17,243 nt of DNA from an uncultured Bacteroidales bacterium. GTDB lineage: Bacteria; Bacteroidota; Bacteroidia; Bacteroidales; JAUNSR01. The DNA lies in contig CAMTOT010000017.1 of assembly GCA_947074165.1 (NCBI GenBank), positions 1 through 17,243 on the forward strand, read 5' to 3'. Both the position numbers and the translations under genes were made by a program. Shown piece after piece: positions 1-8,286 of the stretch (position 1 is its first letter; each line of letters starts with the position of its first letter). Under the pieces are notes generated by a model. It had not been told where the DNA came from and ran no database searches. It saw only the letters and a program-made list of their open reading frames with translations.

Positions 1-102
1 GAAAATTTAATTTTACTCATTAGCAGACAATTTATAATTTGTTTAGTTTAAGTGTACAGATGTGATGATTGTACGAATTTAAGCAATTAAATCCTCTCTT
101 TA

Positions 103-1404
103 TTATAGCCATATCAGTTTGGCAAGAAATACGGCTGCAAGTATATAAAGAGGAAATCCTACTTTCCTGAAATCACCTGACAGCATATGTAATGTAACGT
201 ATGAAAGGACTCCGAATATGATGCCGTCTGCTATGCTGTAGCTAAGAGGCGTGATTATTATTGTTACAAATGCTGGTATGGCGTTGCGGTACTCTTCGAA
301 ATCAATTTCGGTAACGAGCGTTATCATAAACAGACCAACTATTATCAAAGCAGCTGATGTTGCGGCAGTAGGCACGATGGCAAAAAGCGGCGCGAAGAAC
401 AGAGCCAGTATAAATAATATGCCCGTAGTGATAGATGTAAGTCCCGTACGTCCTCCTTCTGCTACTCCTGATGCACTTTCTACAAATGATGTAACCGTAC
501 TTGTGCCAAGCACAGCACCGAGTGTTGTGGCAAACGCGTCGGAAAGGAATGCCTGTTTACTTTTCGGGATGTTGCCATCTTTATCTATGATATTTGTTTT
601 TGTGCATACAGCAATAAGAGTGCCTGCAGTATCAAACAGGTCCATAAAAATAAATGTAAGCACAATGATAAGCATGTCAAGTGAAAATATATTTGAGAAA
701 TCCAGTTTCGCAAATACAGGTGCGATTGATGGAGGCATACTGAAGAAAGCAAAGCCTTCGCCCAGTGTTACAACACCCAAAGGTATGCCGATAATTGTAG
801 TGGCAATAATGCCTATGAGCAGAGCGCCTTTTACCTGTTTAATAAGCAAAGCACCGCATATCATAACAGATATCAGCGTGAGATATACAGACGGTTCGTG
901 TAGATTGCCAAGCATAGATAGTGCATTGCCTTTTACTATTATGCCCGAATTAACAAATCCTATTGTTGTGATGAAAAGTCCTATCCCTACGGAGATGCTT
1001 AGTTTCATTACTGCAGGTATAGCTCTTACTATGGCCTCACGGATATTAAACAGAGTAAGTAAGATAAATATTATTCCTTCAATAAATACGGCGGTAAGTG
1101 CCATCTCCCATGAGTATCCCATCTGGATCACCACGGTATAGGCAAAGAATGCGTTAAGCCCCATTCCCGGAGCCAGTGCTATTGGCAGATTTGCCATTAA
1201 TCCCATAAAGATACATCCGAAGAAAGCAGAAACTGCTGTCGCGGTGAATATGGCATCTTTGTCCATGCCGGTTGATGATAATACGGCGGGATTGACAATG
1301 AGGATATAAGCCATTGTCATAAAGATAGTTATTCCGGCTACTATTTCTCTTTTGATATTAGAACCGTGTTGCTCCAGGTTGAAATATTTTTCTATAGATT
1401 TCAT
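103..1404 (-). CDS. AzgA/PbuG-type purine (guanine/hypoxanthine/adenine) permease
   Basis: Inner-membrane nucleobase importer of the AzgA/PbuG branch of the NCS2-like family (COG2252), expected to bring in guanine, hypoxanthine or adenine by proton symport. The 433-residue length is usual. The N-terminus begins MKSIEKYFNLEQHGSNIKRE, then enters membrane helices; the family segments TMAYILIVNPA (about 30-40) and LAPGMGLNAFFAYTVV (about 77-92) are both present, as is FMDLFDTAGTLIAV in the middle third. The rest is almost continuously hydrophobic, consistent with 12-14 membrane segments, and no frame disruption is seen. The ATG at 1404 gives the canonical N-terminus. The gene follows yidC on the same strand but is separated from it by a strong terminator, so it is probably its own transcript. 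The exact purine substrate cannot be read from the sequence. Confidence 0.93.
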   Translation of the reverse strand: MKSIEKYFNLEQHGSNIKREIVAGITIFMTMAYILIVNPAVLSSTGMDKDAIFTATAVSAFFGCIFMGLMANLPIALAPGMGLNAFFAYTVVIQMGYSWEMALTAVFIEGIIFILLTLFNIREAIVRAIPAVMKLSISVGIGLFITTIGFVNSGIIVKGNALSMLGNLHEPSVYLTLISVMICGALLIKQVKGALLIGIIATTIIGIPLGVVTLGEGFAFFSMPPSIAPVFAKLDFSNIFSLDMLIIVLTFIFMDLFDTAGTLIAVCTKTNIIDKDGNIPKSKQAFLSDAFATTLGAVLGTSTVTSFVESASGVAEGGRTGLTSITTGILFILALFFAPLFAIVPTAATSAALIIVGLFMITLVTEIDFEEYRNAIPAFVTIIITPLSYSIADGIIFGVLSYVTLHMLSGDFRKVGFPLYILAAVFLAKLIWL

Positions 1405-1444
1405 TTGTTTATTTCTCAGCGTTAAGGTAAAAATACGGTGATTA

Positions 1445-1504
1445 CAAAAAGAAGCGGAACTTTACTTCTGCACCAGATAGATGGGTAAGTAAAATTCCGC
1501 TTCT
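1445..1504 (-). terminator. Rho-independent terminator downstream of yidC
   Basis: Two 18-base arms (1450-1467 and 1487-1504) are complementary except at one position and enclose a 19-base loop. On the minus strand the hairpin is followed at once by a run of five T (A run at 1446-1450 on the plus strand), so it ends the pyrG-yidC transcript before the permease gene. On the plus strand no T run follows. Confidence 0.85.
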
Positions 1505-1529
1505 GCTAATAAGCTATTAAAGCTTTATC

Positions 1530-3425
1530 TTATTTTCTTTTGTTTTTCTGCTGCTGCTGTCTTTTTACCTGCTCCTGCTGAAGGCGTTGAGCTTCTTCCA
1601 GACGTGCCATGAATCCTGTTTTTTTCTTAGGATTTTTAGCATTTGCAAGCATCTCGGTTTTAAGTTTATTTTCATCGATAAACAGACGGAAAAGATATGT
1701 CTGTCCGATTGTGATAAGCGTCGAGATGAAGTAGTAGTAGCTAAGACCTGCCGCGTAATTGTTGAAAATGAAAAGGAACATAAGCGGCATACCGTACATC
1801 ATGATCTTCATACCTGGCATTTGCTCTTGTCCTGCCGAATTAGCCATGTTAAGGCGTGTGTAGATGATGTTAGTAACGGTCATCAGAAGACAGAACAAGC
1901 TTATATGATTACCAAAATATGGAGTGATAATCGGAATATACGCATCCCAGCTGAAAATTGAATCATATGACGAAAGGTCATGTGCCCAAAGGAATGACTC
2001 TCCGCGCAACTCTATTGAAGACGGGAAGAACTGGAACATTGCAAATAGAATAGGCATCTGAAGTACCATAGGAAGGCATCCTCCCATCGGATTGATACCC
2101 GCTTTGCCGTAAAGTTCCATTGTCGCTTTCTGACGCTGCATCGCGTTGTCTTGTCCCGGGTACTTAGCGTTTATCTCTTGTATCTCCGGACGAAGTGTTT
2201 TCATCTTAGCCTGTGAGATATAAGACTTGTATGTAAACGGCATCAATATCATCTTGATAAAGATTGTAAGAAGAAGAATGATGATACCGTAGTTGCTTAT
2301 AAACTTGCTAAGGAATGAGAATGTAGGGATAACAAGGAATTTATTCACCCAGCGGAATACGCTCATGCCAAGCGGAACAAGCTGCGTAAGTTCAAGATCA
2401 CCACCAAGTTCTTTATCTATATCCGTAAGAAGAGGGTAGGAGTTTGGTCCTAAGAAGAAATCAAATGATGCCGGATTAGCGTTGGCAAGGTTGAAGTCTA
2501 CTTCTGCTTCAGAACGGAATTTTTTAAGATATAACGGATCGTTTTTAAGGAAACGTGAGTCAAGAACGGAAGCACCAAAACCGTCGCGTGAGATAAGTAC
2601 TGAAGAGAAGAACTGATTTTTATAACCAATCCATTTCAGGCGGTTAGTAAATGTCTCTTTTGCGTCGCCTGAAGCGCTAAGGTAGTCAACATCATCTGCT
2701 ACAAATTTGTAATATAGATTGCTGTAACGCTCTTCAAACACTTTGCCTCTTTCCTGACGTCGCATAGTCTGTTCCCAAAACATATTTACATATGATGTGT
2801 TCGGTGCCAGGTGACGTCCCATATTTGACTGATTAATGTCAAATTTGACTACATAGCTTTCAGGCTGTATAGAGTATACGAAGTCAATATATGCGTTGTC
2901 TCCGGCTGAAAGGCGTAGAGTTACGCTATTGTCAGTTTTGTTGACAGCCTCAAAATACATTGTTGCTGTATTGATAACTCTTTGGTTGGCTGTGATGAAT
3001 GTAAAACCATAGCTGTCGTCTCTTTCATCAAAAAGTATAAGAGGAAGTGAGTCAAGAGAACTATATTCTTTAAGGCGGGCATAGCTTATCAAACCACCTT
3101 TTGTAGACAGACGAAGTTCTAACAGATCATTTTCAAGCGTAATAATCTCGTTTTTACCTGTCGCAGATGAAGCGAATGAACCAAATTCGGCGGTAAGAAC
3201 GGCTTGTCTTGCTGAATCTGAAAGATTCTCAGAATTGTCCGCTATATTTTGTTCAAGAGCAAGTCTCTCTGCTTCTATGCGCTGTTGTCCCGCTTTAACC
3301 AAAGCGACGGAGTCCTGATAGCGCTGTTTTGCCGCAAGCTGAGCTTCGCTTGGCTTGTTATACCAAGAAAAAGCAAAGACAAGAAGCCCTATAAGCAGAA
3401 ATCCGGTTATAGAATTTTTATCCAT
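1530..3425 (-). CDS. yidC: Membrane protein insertase YidC
   Basis: Inserts and folds inner-membrane proteins, alone or with the Sec translocon. At 631 residues it has the Gram-negative architecture: an N-terminal membrane anchor (about 5-22), a variable periplasmic region (about 25-345), then the conserved five-helix insertase domain (about 365-585). Hallmarks of that domain are the NPMGGCLPMVLQMPILFAMF segment (445-464) and the amphipathic cytoplasmic stretch SQAKMKTLRPEIQEINAKYP (404-423). Residue 409 is Lys where E. coli and many homologues carry the groove Arg, a conservative change. The C-terminus is a Gln/Lys-rich basic tail (about 600-631), as expected for ribosome contact. It lies 15 bp downstream of pyrG on the same strand, so the two are almost certainly cotranscribed, and the hairpin at 1445-1504 ends the unit. 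Confidence 0.97.
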   Translation of the reverse strand: MDKNSITGFLLIGLLVFAFSWYNKPSEAQLAAKQRYQDSVALVKAGQQRIEAERLALEQNIADNSENLSDSARQAVLTAEFGSFASSATGKNEIITLENDLLELRLSTKGGLISYARLKEYSSLDSLPLILFDERDDSYGFTFITANQRVINTATMYFEAVNKTDNSVTLRLSAGDNAYIDFVYSIQPESYVVKFDINQSNMGRHLAPNTSYVNMFWEQTMRRQERGKVFEERYSNLYYKFVADDVDYLSASGDAKETFTNRLKWIGYKNQFFSSVLISRDGFGASVLDSRFLKNDPLYLKKFRSEAEVDFNLANANPASFDFFLGPNSYPLLTDIDKELGGDLELTQLVPLGMSVFRWVNKFLVIPTFSFLSKFISNYGIIILLLTIFIKMILMPFTYKSYISQAKMKTLRPEIQEINAKYPGQDNAMQRQKATMELYGKAGINPMGGCLPMVLQMPILFAMFQFFPSSIELRGESFLWAHDLSSYDSIFSWDAYIPIITPYFGNHISLFCLLMTVTNIIYTRLNMANSAGQEQMPGMKIMMYGMPLMFLFIFNNYAAGLSYYYFISTLITIGQTYLFRLFIDENKLKTEMLANAKNPKKKTGFMARLEEAQRLQQEQVKRQQQQKNKRK

Positions 3426-3440
3426 AGAAAATTATATCAA

Positions 3441-5048
3441 TCAGTTTTTTTTGTTTTCAATAGCCGCTTTGATAAAATCAACAAACAGCGGATTTGGTTT
3501 AAGTACGGTACTTGTATATTCAGGATGATACTGAGTACCGATAAACCAGTTTAGTTCAGGTATCTCAACAACCTCAACAAGATGAGTTTCAGGATTTTCA
3601 CCTACACACTTCATTCCTGCCTTCTCAAATTCCGCACGGTAATCGCTGTTGAACTCAAAACGGTGACGGTGACGTTCTTTAATATCAGTAGAACCGTATG
3701 CTTTAGCTGCTTTAGAGCCCTGAGTAAGAGTACATTCGTAAGCTCCAAGACGCATTGTGCCGCCGTAGTTTGAAACACTTTTCTGTTCTTCCATAAGGTC
3801 GATGACATTGTGTTTCGTCTTAACATCCATTTCTGTTGAGTTGGCGTCGTCATATCCAAGTACGTTGCGTGCAAACTCGATAACCATACACTGCATACCA
3901 AGACATATACCGAATGTAGGTACATTGTTTTCACGTGCATATTTAAGCGCAACGAATTTACCCTCTATACCTCTGTTTCCAAATCCCGGAGCTATAACTA
4001 TACCGTCAAGATCTTTAAGCTGGCTTGCAACGTTTTCGTTTGTCAGTTTTTCAGAATGTATGAATTCAAGTTTTAGCTTACGGTTATTATATGTGGCAGC
4101 CTGAAATAAAGCTTCGTTGATAGATTTATAAGCGTCCTGTAGTTCGACGTATTTACCTACTATCCCGATAGTAACAATTTCTGTTGCGTTATATATTTTG
4201 TTAAGGAACTCTTTCCATGGCGCAAGCGCAGGCTTTTCTCCTACAGGAAGACCAACTTTTTGCAATACAATCTCGTCAAGTCCCTGGTCTTGCATACGAA
4301 GAGGCACTTCAAATACTGAAGGAACGTCTATAGACTGGAACACCGCGGAAGGATCAACGTTACAGAAAAGCGCAACTTTGCGGCGAACATCCGCCGTAAG
4401 TTCGTGTTCTGTGCGAAGTACAAGGATATCCGGCTGGATACCAACTTCCTGAAGATGCTTAACCGAGTGTTGTGTAGGTTTTGTTTTAAGTTCTTTGGCA
4501 GCCGCGATATAAGGCACATATGTAAGGTGTACCACCATACAGTTTTTGCCAAGCTCCCATTTTAGCTGACGCACGCTCTCAAGGAATGGTAATGATTCGA
4601 TATCACCTACCGTACCACCAATTTCAGTTATAACAAAGTCATACTGATTTTTTGTTCCTAAAAGTTTTACGTTGCGTTTGATTTCGTCTGTGATGTGCGG
4701 GATAATCTGTACTGTTTTTCCAAGATAGTCTCCGCGACGCTCTTTCTCAATTACATTTTGATAGATGCGTCCTGTTGTGATGTTGTTAGCACGTGTTGTT
4801 TCTACGTTTGTGAAACGTTCATAATGCCCCAAATCAAGGTCTGCTTCGTGACCATCTACTGTAACGTAACACTCTCCGTGCTCGTATGGATTTAATGTAC
4901 CCGGATCGATGTTAATATACGGGTCGAATTTTTGAATGGTTACACGATATCCCCTGGCCTGAAGAAGTTTTGCCAGAGATGCAGAAATGATACCTTTACC
5001 TAAAGAAGAAGTTACTCCCCCAGTTACGAATATGTACTTGGTTTCCAC
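3441..5048 (-). CDS. pyrG: CTP synthase
   Basis: Cytosolic enzyme that makes CTP from UTP, ATP and glutamine, the last step of pyrimidine nucleotide synthesis. The synthase domain starts at the N-terminus with YIFVTGGVTSSLGKG, containing the ATP-binding loop, followed by the KFDPYINIDPGTLNPYEHGE segment. The C-terminal class I glutamine amidotransferase domain (about 290-530) has the nucleophile in GICLGMQ (Cys382) and the His508/Glu510 pair in QYHPEYT. I start the gene at the GTG at 5048 (535 aa, beginning VETKYIFVTGG), which matches the length and N-terminus of the family. The frame stays open to a TTG at 5096, but those 16 extra residues are not family-like and the TTG lies inside a perfect -7 promoter element. 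The gene is followed after 15 bp by yidC. Confidence 0.96.
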   Translation of the reverse strand: METKYIFVTGGVTSSLGKGIISASLAKLLQARGYRVTIQKFDPYINIDPGTLNPYEHGECYVTVDGHEADLDLGHYERFTNVETTRANNITTGRIYQNVIEKERRGDYLGKTVQIIPHITDEIKRNVKLLGTKNQYDFVITEIGGTVGDIESLPFLESVRQLKWELGKNCMVVHLTYVPYIAAAKELKTKPTQHSVKHLQEVGIQPDILVLRTEHELTADVRRKVALFCNVDPSAVFQSIDVPSVFEVPLRMQDQGLDEIVLQKVGLPVGEKPALAPWKEFLNKIYNATEIVTIGIVGKYVELQDAYKSINEALFQAATYNNRKLKLEFIHSEKLTNENVASQLKDLDGIVIAPGFGNRGIEGKFVALKYARENNVPTFGICLGMQCMVIEFARNVLGYDDANSTEMDVKTKHNVIDLMEEQKSVSNYGGTMRLGAYECTLTQGSKAAKAYGSTDIKERHRHRFEFNSDYRAEFEKAGMKCVGENPETHLVEVVEIPELNWFIGTQYHPEYTSTVLKPNPLFVDFIKAAIENKKN

Positions 5049-5093
5049 TATGAAAATATTATATGTTATAATTATACATTTAGAACTGGAAGA

Positions 5094-5101
5094 CAAAAGT
5101 A
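5094..5101 (-). promoter_or_regulatory. Bacteroidetes-type -7 element for pyrG
   Basis: On the minus strand this reads TACTTTTG, a perfect match to the Bacteroidetes -7 consensus TAnnTTTG, 46 bases before the GTG start of pyrG. No good -33 TTTG is seen at the usual spacing. Transcription would start near 5088. Confidence 0.5.
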
Positions 5102-5247
5102 CAAAAAAAATGCATAATAGAGCATCATTATGCTTTAAGTAGCCTGCAAAAAGAAGTTTTTTTATTAAATTAAAACCTTTTTGATTTATAAAAATGATTA
5201 TTCACATTATAAATATGTATAACTTAATTTTTTTGTATAAAATATCG

Positions 5248-5278
5248 TTTAAAAGAAAGAGAATAATCTGTAAATTTG
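5248..5278 (+). promoter_or_regulatory. Bacteroidetes-type promoter for the DUF3078 gene
   Basis: TAAATTTG at 5271-5278 is a perfect -7 element (TAnnTTTG). TTTA at 5248-5251, 19 bases upstream, matches three of four bases of the -33 element. The predicted transcript starts near 5284, about 35 bases before the ATG at 5319. The rest of 5102-5247 is AT-rich with nothing else recognisable. Confidence 0.55.
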
Positions 5279-5318
5279 CAACTTGAGAAATTATAGCTAA
5301 TAATTAAAGGTGTTATAT

Positions 5319-6620
5319 ATGTTTAGGAAATTTTCGGTCGGGTTATTAATGTTATTGTGTAATGGAGCTTATATTTCAGCAGAAGAAAAAAATATAGTAA
5401 ACGAAATTGCTACTGATGAGTTGACTTTATGCTATCTATCTGATGAAGCAAAGGTTATTATTGCAGATACAACAATTGTAGACTCCGTATTTAATAAAGA
5501 GGGACTTTCGTGTATTAGTTCCCTAACCCTGCCGTTGGTTTATCGAGCTAAAATAGAACCTCTTAACTGGAAAGGTCTGTCTAATGGATCTGTTTATGAG
5601 AAAATATCAGATATAGCGTGGCTTGATAATGCGTTGTTTACTGATAGGTTGATTAGTAAATCAAAAAATAAGGTGTTATCGGAAAATGCCCGCATAGCAC
5701 GCTTTGATTTTGAAACAATGGAGGTTGGACCGACACTCTCAAAACTTGCGACAGAGGCAACCGGTGTAGCCTTTGACTATACAGTGCCACCTATAAACGC
5801 TACAGCTTTAAAAATTGGATTGCCCAAAGCCGACAGATGGGTAACTTCAATGAAGAGCGCAATTCAGTTTTCGCAAAATCATGTTTCAGACAACTGGTAC
5901 CAGGGAGGGGAGAGTAATATAAATGTATTGAGTATTCAGAATTTCGGAGTTAAATTCTTTGATGAGAAAGGTAAAACAGAATTTGAAACGACAATTGATC
6001 TAAAGACTGGTTTTTATACAACCGAGGCCGACACAATGAGACCATTTAGGGTAAATGACAACTTGTTGCAGATTAACTCTAAATATGGATATAAGGCTTT
6101 TAGACGCTGGTATTATGCTACAGCCGTAAATTTTAAAACACAGATTTTTGATAATTATAAGGCAAATACTGATGAGCTTCTCAACCAGTTTCTTTCTCCA
6201 GCCGAGATAAATTTCTCGGTCGGTATGGATTACAAATTTGAAAATAAAAAGAAATCATTCAATTGGTCTATGCTGCTTGCACCGGTTTCTTATAATCTAA
6301 AATATGTAGCAAATATTGATGAGATTGATGAAACAAGATATGGTATAGATGAAGGAAAACATTCATTAAGTCAGGTCGGTTCGTCTTTTACTAATAAATT
6401 TACATGGAAAATAAGTAAATCTATAGTCTGGACTTCTCGTTTGTACTACTTTACGAACTATGAGAGTGTACAGGGTGATTTTGAGAATGTTTTTGATTTT
6501 GTGATTAGTAAATTTTTCTCTACCAAGATACAGACTCATCTAAGACTTGATGACACAACTAAAGAGGATCTTTTTCAATTTAAGGAGATGTTGAGCTTTG
6601 GATTTAACTATATATGGTAG
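5319..6620 (+). CDS. DUF3078 family outer-membrane-type protein
   Basis: Function unknown. The protein (433 aa from the ATG at 5319) begins with a typical signal peptide, a basic MFRKFS start, a hydrophobic core and a likely cut after ISA (about residue 21), so it is exported. The second half fits the Bacteroidetes family DUF3078: the block VSDNWYQGGESNINVLSIQN (about 189-208) opens a series of amphipathic, aromatic-rich strands, and the chain ends in FGFNYIW, the terminal-aromatic pattern of outer-membrane beta-barrels. The N-terminal part of the mature protein (about 22-180) has no domain I recognise. The frame also offers a GTG at 5310, but the ATG three codons later gives a cleaner signal peptide and has AAAGG about 9 bases upstream. 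It is divergent from pyrG and has its own promoter-like site. Confidence 0.82.
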   Translation: MFRKFSVGLLMLLCNGAYISAEEKNIVNEIATDELTLCYLSDEAKVIIADTTIVDSVFNKEGLSCISSLTLPLVYRAKIEPLNWKGLSNGSVYEKISDIAWLDNALFTDRLISKSKNKVLSENARIARFDFETMEVGPTLSKLATEATGVAFDYTVPPINATALKIGLPKADRWVTSMKSAIQFSQNHVSDNWYQGGESNINVLSIQNFGVKFFDEKGKTEFETTIDLKTGFYTTEADTMRPFRVNDNLLQINSKYGYKAFRRWYYATAVNFKTQIFDNYKANTDELLNQFLSPAEINFSVGMDYKFENKKKSFNWSMLLAPVSYNLKYVANIDEIDETRYGIDEGKHSLSQVGSSFTNKFTWKISKSIVWTSRLYYFTNYESVQGDFENVFDFVISKFFSTKIQTHLRLDDTTKEDLFQFKEMLSFGFNYIW

Positions 6621-6632
6621 TTACTATAAAAG

Positions 6633-6676
6633 AATAACAAAGGCGGGAAATCATAGGATTTTCCGCCTTTGTTATT
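6633..6676. terminator. Bidirectional hairpin terminator
   Basis: Arms of 20 bases (6633-6652 and 6657-6676) pair along their full length with a single G-T wobble and a four-base loop (6653-6656). It lies between two convergent genes, 12 bases after the DUF3078 stop and 39 bases after the stop of the minus-strand small gene. It can therefore end transcripts from both sides. The T-rich outer arm (CCTTTGTTATT) supplies the U-rich end. Confidence 0.8.
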
Positions 6677-6715
6677 TAATGTCATTTGTTTTAAAATAGT
6701 TATAGACTAAAGGAT

Positions 6716-6976
6716 TTATTGATCGTATCCTTCATATTCCTCGGAATTAGGGAAAATAGAATCCCAAATGTTATCCGACTCGTGTTTGTTCTGAAAATAA
6801 GATCTGAAACCTTTTTTATTAGTATATCCGGTTTCATCGCACCATTCTCTGTACATCTCTTTCAAATCTGAATCTGTCTGCATTGTTTCTCTGAATGATT
6901 CTTCTGCAAGCTCCATATCCTGATATTGATTGAAAAAGTTTTCGAACACCTCTGTAATAGTAATATCGGTATACAT
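6716..6976 (-). CDS. Small acidic protein of unknown function
   Basis: An 86-residue soluble protein with no signal peptide or membrane segment. It is strongly acidic (about 21 Asp/Glu against 7 Lys/Arg) and rich in aromatic residues. Recognisable stretches are MYREWCDETGYTNKKGFRSY (about 40-59) and the C-terminal ESDNIWDSIFPNSEEYEGYD. The single Cys (46) lies in REWCDE and is not part of a metal motif. I think it resembles short uncharacterised proteins conserved in Bacteroidales, but I cannot assign a family or role. That it is real is supported by a perfect promoter element with a well-spaced -33 box upstream, the terminator downstream, and a coding-like composition. It is transcribed in the same direction as hypB, but 148 bp and its own promoter separate them. 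Confidence 0.7.
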   Translation of the reverse strand: MYTDITITEVFENFFNQYQDMELAEESFRETMQTDSDLKEMYREWCDETGYTNKKGFRSYFQNKHESDNIWDSIFPNSEEYEGYDQ

Positions 6977-7043
6977 AATCTTATATTTTTAATTATAGAA
7001 ATGTTTATGGACTTCAATTAATTAAAGTGCTTTTCTTTAATTG

Positions 7044-7074
7044 CAAAAATATAATATTATTTTACATACACAAT
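7044..7074 (-). promoter_or_regulatory. Bacteroidetes-type promoter for the small acidic protein
   Basis: On the minus strand, TATTTTTG (7051-7044) is a perfect TAnnTTTG -7 element and ATTG (7074-7071) sits 19 bases upstream as a -33 box. The predicted start near 7037 leaves a leader of about 60 bases before the ATG at 6976. This makes the gene a unit separate from hypF-hypA-hypB. Confidence 0.55.
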
Positions 7075-7124
7075 AATAAATATTATTACTGTATTGTTAA
7101 ATTGTAGTTTGCCTGTTTAATTAA

Positions 7125-7922
7125 CTATATTACGCTGCTTTTTTGACACTTAGTAATGTATTCATACCATTTGTCAAGCCCATCTTCTTTGGTACAAGAA
7201 ACTTTGAAGATTTTTATATTACTGTTTATTTTGCGGATATTGCTTTCTAACTCATTGATATCTATATTCAGATATGGGAGCAAGTCTGTTTTATTAATTA
7301 TACATATGTCTGAAAGAGCAAATACGGCAGGATATTTAAGAGGTTTATCTACTCCCTCTGTCGTACTGATAACTACAACTTTTACATCTTCACCGATATT
7401 GAACATTGCCGGACATACAAGATTCCCCACATTTTCAATGAACAGAATGCCTGAATTTTGCAATTTGATCTTCTTTAGCGCATTATATACTGAGAATGAT
7501 TCAAGGTGACATCCGTTACCTGTGTTAATCTGTACAGCTTGAACATTGAGTGATTTTATGCGGTTGGCATCATTGTCTGTATACTGATCACCTTCAATAA
7601 CGCTGATATCTATTTTGTCTGAAAGGTGTTTAATTGTATTTTCCAGGATGGTAGTCTTACCTGCTCCCGGAGAGCTCATGATATTTAATGAAAATACATT
7701 ATGAGCATCCAGATATCCCTTTATCCTTTCTGAGAAAATATCATTCTCCTGCAAAACGTTTGTCTTTGAGAATATTATTCTTCTGTCCGATTCGTTTGTT
7801 TTAGTTGGATCTGTTATAACATCTGTATTGTCGGAAACAGAATGGTCATTATGTGGATGAGCATGGTTATGATCATGACTATGATCGTGATTATGATCGT
7901 GATGGCTATGATTTTGACACAT
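7125..7922 (-). CDS. hypB: Hydrogenase nickel-insertion GTPase HypB
   Basis: SIMIBI-class GTPase that, with HypA, delivers nickel to the hydrogenase large-subunit precursor in the cytoplasm. The 265 residues start MCQNHSHHDHNH: 12 of the first 27 residues are His, a nickel-storage tail found in many HypB proteins. The E. coli-type N-terminal CxxCGC nickel site is absent. The GTPase core has the P-loop SSPGAGKTT (83-91), EGDQYTDNDA (110-119), the metal-site pair Cys138-His139 in GNGCHLES, ENVGNLVCP with Cys170, and the guanine-specificity motif NKTD (210-213). The gene is last of three in hypF-hypA-hypB, 21 bp after hypA. I see no convincing terminator in the AT-rich 7052-7124 stretch downstream. 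Confidence 0.97.
   Translation of the reverse strand: MCQNHSHHDHNHDHSHDHNHAHPHNDHSVSDNTDVITDPTKTNESDRRIIFSKTNVLQENDIFSERIKGYLDAHNVFSLNIMSSPGAGKTTILENTIKHLSDKIDISVIEGDQYTDNDANRIKSLNVQAVQINTGNGCHLESFSVYNALKKIKLQNSGILFIENVGNLVCPAMFNIGEDVKVVVISTTEGVDKPLKYPAVFALSDICIINKTDLLPYLNIDINELESNIRKINSNIKIFKVSCTKEDGLDKWYEYITKCQKSSVI
7842..7910 (-). repeat. Low-complexity His/Asp-coding tract in hypB
   Basis: Imperfect six-base repeats (CAT/CAC alternating with GAT, AAT or AGT on the minus strand) encode the His-rich metal-binding tail of HypB, residues 5-27. The tract can change length by replication slippage. It is protein-coding and is not a CRISPR or intergenic repeat. Confidence 0.8.
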
Positions 7923-7943
7923 ATTTGAATAAGTTTTAGGTTA

Positions 7944-8285
7944 TTAAATTTCTATAGACGCAATGCGTAGTTCATTTCCTGAAATAACTGTAGAGTCTGT
8001 ACATCCGCAGATATTGCATATCTCAGATAAGCGACTGACCTGATATTCATTATTGCAGCGACTGCATCTTTTTGTAACATTTATTATATTGAATTTGTAT
8101 ATACAATCTTTGATAGTATTGTCATCTCTGCTAATATTTCTAAGTATAAATTTTAGAGAATCAATGTCAATGCCGGATATCTGTCCAACATCAACTTCAA
8201 TACTTTGTAGTATAGATGCATTGTTATGACTGGCGATTTTTTTAGCCTCGTCTATTATACTCCAGGCAATGGATAGTTCGTGCAT
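7944..8285 (-). CDS. hypA: Hydrogenase nickel metallochaperone HypA
   Basis: Binds nickel and passes it with HypB to the hydrogenase large subunit. The protein is 113 residues from the ATG at 8285, beginning MHELSIAWSIIDEA. The Met-His-Glu N-terminus is the nickel site of the family, with His2 as ligand, so this start is functionally required. An ATG 24 bases upstream (8309) would give a longer form that buries His2 and overlaps hypF by 23 bases. From the MHEL start the gene begins one base after the hypF stop, ideal for coupled translation. The zinc domain is near the C-terminus: CSRC and CNICGC supply the two CxxC pairs. It is second of three in hypF-hypA-hypB. Confidence 0.96.
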   Translation of the reverse strand: MHELSIAWSIIDEAKKIASHNNASILQSIEVDVGQISGIDIDSLKFILRNISRDDNTIKDCIYKFNIINVTKRCSRCNNEYQVSRLSEICNICGCTDSTVISGNELRIASIEI

Positions 8286-8286
8286 A

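Noticed and set aside
1..102. Search for a gene, terminator or repeat at the left contig end
   Set aside because: The stretch is AT-rich with only short, weak inverted repeats and no adapter match; nothing can be supported.
251..1141. A 296-codon open frame on the plus strand
   Set aside because: It lies wholly antisense to the well-supported purine permease, and its translation is a low-complexity mix without domains; it is a shadow of the real gene.
7052..7124. Terminator for hypF-hypA-hypB
   Set aside because: Only a weak five-base stem (TAGTT/AACTA) near the hypB stop is visible, without a T run placed to terminate.
7842..7910. Short tandem repeats that at first sight resemble a repeat array
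   Set aside because: They are an in-frame His-rich coding tract of HypB with no spacers of constant length, so they are not CRISPR or a satellite.
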